This document shows, piece after piece, positions 4,931 through 5,978 of a stretch of DNA of 5,978 bases; position 1 is the first letter of the stretch; each line of letters opens with the position of its first letter. Source of the stretch: UBA1424 sp041669225 (GTDB taxonomy: Bacteria; Bacillota_I; Bacilli_A; RFN20; CAG-826); assembly GCA_041669225.1 (NCBI GenBank), contig JBAYBO010000056.1, positions 1-5,978 of the forward strand, written 5' to 3'. The position numbers and the translations under genes are program-made. The notes below the pieces were generated by a model, which saw nothing but the letters and a program-made list of their open reading frames with translations, did no database searches and had not been told where the DNA came from.

Positions 4931-5978
4931 ATGGCAAAAGAAAAATTTAATAGAGCAAAGACGCACGTAAACGTCGGCACCATCGGTCACGTCGACCACG
5001 GCAAAACGACCTTAACCGCCGCGATTACCAAAGCCTTGGCTAAAAGAGGCGGAGCCAAAGCAACTGCTTATGCACAAATTGACTCTGCTCCAGAAGAAAA
5101 GGCTCGTGGTATAACGATTAATACTTCTCATATCGAATACTCGACCGACAAACGGCATTATGCCCACGTCGACTGTCCAGGGCACGCTGACTATGTTAAA
5201 AACATGATTACCGGCGCTGCGCAAATGGATGGCGCAATTCTCGTTGTGGCCGCCACTGATGGCGTTATGTCACAAACCCGTGAACACATTCTACTTGCTC
5301 GTCAAGTCGGTGTTCCTTACATCGTTGTCTTTTTAAACAAAACCGATCTTGTTGATGACCCAGAACTCATCGACTTAGTCGAAATGGACGTTCGCGATTT
5401 GCTCTCATCCTATAACTTCCCTGGCGATGACCTTCCAGTCATCCGCGGTTCAGCCCGCAATGCCCTCGAAGGCGATGAAGAAGCTTGTATTCTCGAACTT
5501 ATGGATGCGGTTGATAACTACATTCCTGATCCTGTCCGCGATAAAGATAAGCCTTTCATGCTCCCAATCGAAGATGTCCTCACCATCACTGGTCGTGGTA
5601 CCGTCGTCACTGGTAGAGTCGACCGTGGCTTATTAAAACTTAATGATGAAGTTGAAATCATTGGTATTAAACCAACCATCAAATCAGTCGTTACCGGTAT
5701 TGAAATGTTCCGTAAATTGCTCGACTTCGCCGAACCTGGCGATAACGTCGGCGTTCTTCTCCGTGGTATCAACCGCGAACAAGTCGTCCGTGGTCAAGTT
5801 TTGGCGAAACCTGGAAGCGTTACTCCACACACCAAATTTACTGCGAGCACCTACGTATTAAAGAAGGAAGAAGGCGGACGTCATACAGCTTTTTTAAGCA
5901 ATTATCGTCCCCAATTCTACTTCCGCACAACTGATATTACTGGTGTCATTACCCTTCCGGCTGGTGTCGAAATGGTCA
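4931..5978 (+). CDS. tuf: Translation elongation factor Tu (3' end cut by the window)
   Basis: The frame is open from ATG to the window edge with no stop: 349 complete codons of a protein normally about 394-396 residues long. EF-Tu carries aminoacyl-tRNA to the ribosomal A site as a GTP complex. The G domain shows GHVDHGKT (19-26), RGITINTSH (59-67), DCPGH (81-85, catalytic H85), NKTD (136-139) and the GSA motif near residue 174. Domain II contains LPIEDVLTITGRGTVVTGRV-type sequence and GVLLRG. Domain III begins near KPGSVTPHTKF, includes GGRH and YRPQFYFRTTD, and is cut at GVEMV, so roughly the last 45 residues are missing. Codons are strongly biased to C-ending forms (GTC, GAC, ATC, ACC), as expected of a very highly expressed gene. 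Two motif details differ from common forms: NKTD in place of NKCD or NKMD, and DGVMSQT in place of DGPMPQT. Both look tolerable, so I expect a functional protein. Confidence 0.98.
   Translation, partial: MAKEKFNRAKTHVNVGTIGHVDHGKTTLTAAITKALAKRGGAKATAYAQIDSAPEEKARGITINTSHIEYSTDKRHYAHVDCPGHADYVKNMITGAAQMDGAILVVAATDGVMSQTREHILLARQVGVPYIVVFLNKTDLVDDPELIDLVEMDVRDLLSSYNFPGDDLPVIRGSARNALEGDEEACILELMDAVDNYIPDPVRDKDKPFMLPIEDVLTITGRGTVVTGRVDRGLLKLNDEVEIIGIKPTIKSVVTGIEMFRKLLDFAEPGDNVGVLLRGINREQVVRGQVLAKPGSVTPHTKFTASTYVLKKEEGGRHTAFLSNYRPQFYFRTTDITGVITLPAGVEMV

Larger units (their letters stand above)
1697..5978 (+). other. str-type translation operon (rpsL-rpsG-fusA-tuf), not preceded by rpoBC here
   Basis: Four same-strand translation genes in the classic str order follow one strong promoter, with tuf having an additional internal promoter. 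In many Bacillota the rpoB-rpoC genes lie immediately upstream, sometimes with a small L7Ae-family gene. Here the upstream neighbours are secreted peptidase genes instead. The right end of the unit is outside the window. Confidence 0.85.

Noticed and set aside
5012..5224. Minus-strand open frame of 70 codons opposite tuf
   Set aside because: It lies wholly opposite conserved EF-Tu sequence, has no ribosome binding site that I can see and no recognisable motif. It is a shadow of the codon bias in tuf.
5518..5772. Minus-strand open frame of 84 codons opposite tuf domain II
   Set aside because: Its composition (rich in Ser, Pro and Arg) is what reverse reading of EF-Tu codons gives, and the plus strand is clearly coding.
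1..5978. Mobile elements, CRISPR arrays, tRNA or rRNA genes, defence or biosynthetic systems
   Set aside because: No transposase or integrase frames, spaced direct repeats, cloverleaf sequences or such cassettes are seen; coding sequence of known families fills nearly all of the window.

Overview
The window looks like a chromosomal segment from a low-to-moderate GC Gram-positive-type bacterium (Bacillota or a relative on the Mycoplasmatota side). The reasons are a Bacillus-type S12 with the extra residues before its QKRGVCTRV block, strong AAGGAGG-type ribosome binding sites, a lipobox signal peptide, and the str-type order rpsL-rpsG-fusA-tuf. Every tryptophan in the four complete genes is TGG, so the TGA=Trp code of Mycoplasma and Spiroplasma is not supported. 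Genus-level placement is not possible from the sequence alone.

Region 1 (1-1688) holds two tandem, same-strand secreted metallopeptidase genes. The first is present only as its last 52 codons. The second is complete and encodes a 504-residue lipoprotein with an HEVGH zinc motif and the layout of M6-like (immune inhibitor A-like) peptidases. The C-terminal ends of the two proteins align, so they appear to be tandem duplicates separated by only 13 bases.

Region 2 (1689-1827) is a 139-base intergenic stretch. It carries a good promoter (TTGACT, 18-base spacer, TATTAT with an extended -10 TGG) and a leader of about 95 bases that can fold into two hairpins. The loop of the first hairpin is complementary to part of the second, so a pseudoknot is possible. 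No terminator separates the peptidase gene from this promoter.

Region 3 (1828-5978) is the translation operon: rpsL (S12), rpsG (S7), fusA (EF-G) and tuf (EF-Tu, cut by the window end in domain III). The first three are tightly spaced (35 and 15 bases) and are probably cotranscribed. tuf lies 92 bases downstream with its own extended -10 promoter and strong ribosome binding site, so it can be made in excess of the rest. S12 and S7 build the small ribosomal subunit, while EF-Tu delivers aminoacyl-tRNA and EF-G drives translocation.

Most of the window is core housekeeping DNA. The features most worth attention are the structured rpsL leader and the tandem exported peptidases beside the str operon. 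I see no mobile element, CRISPR array, tRNA, rRNA or defence system.
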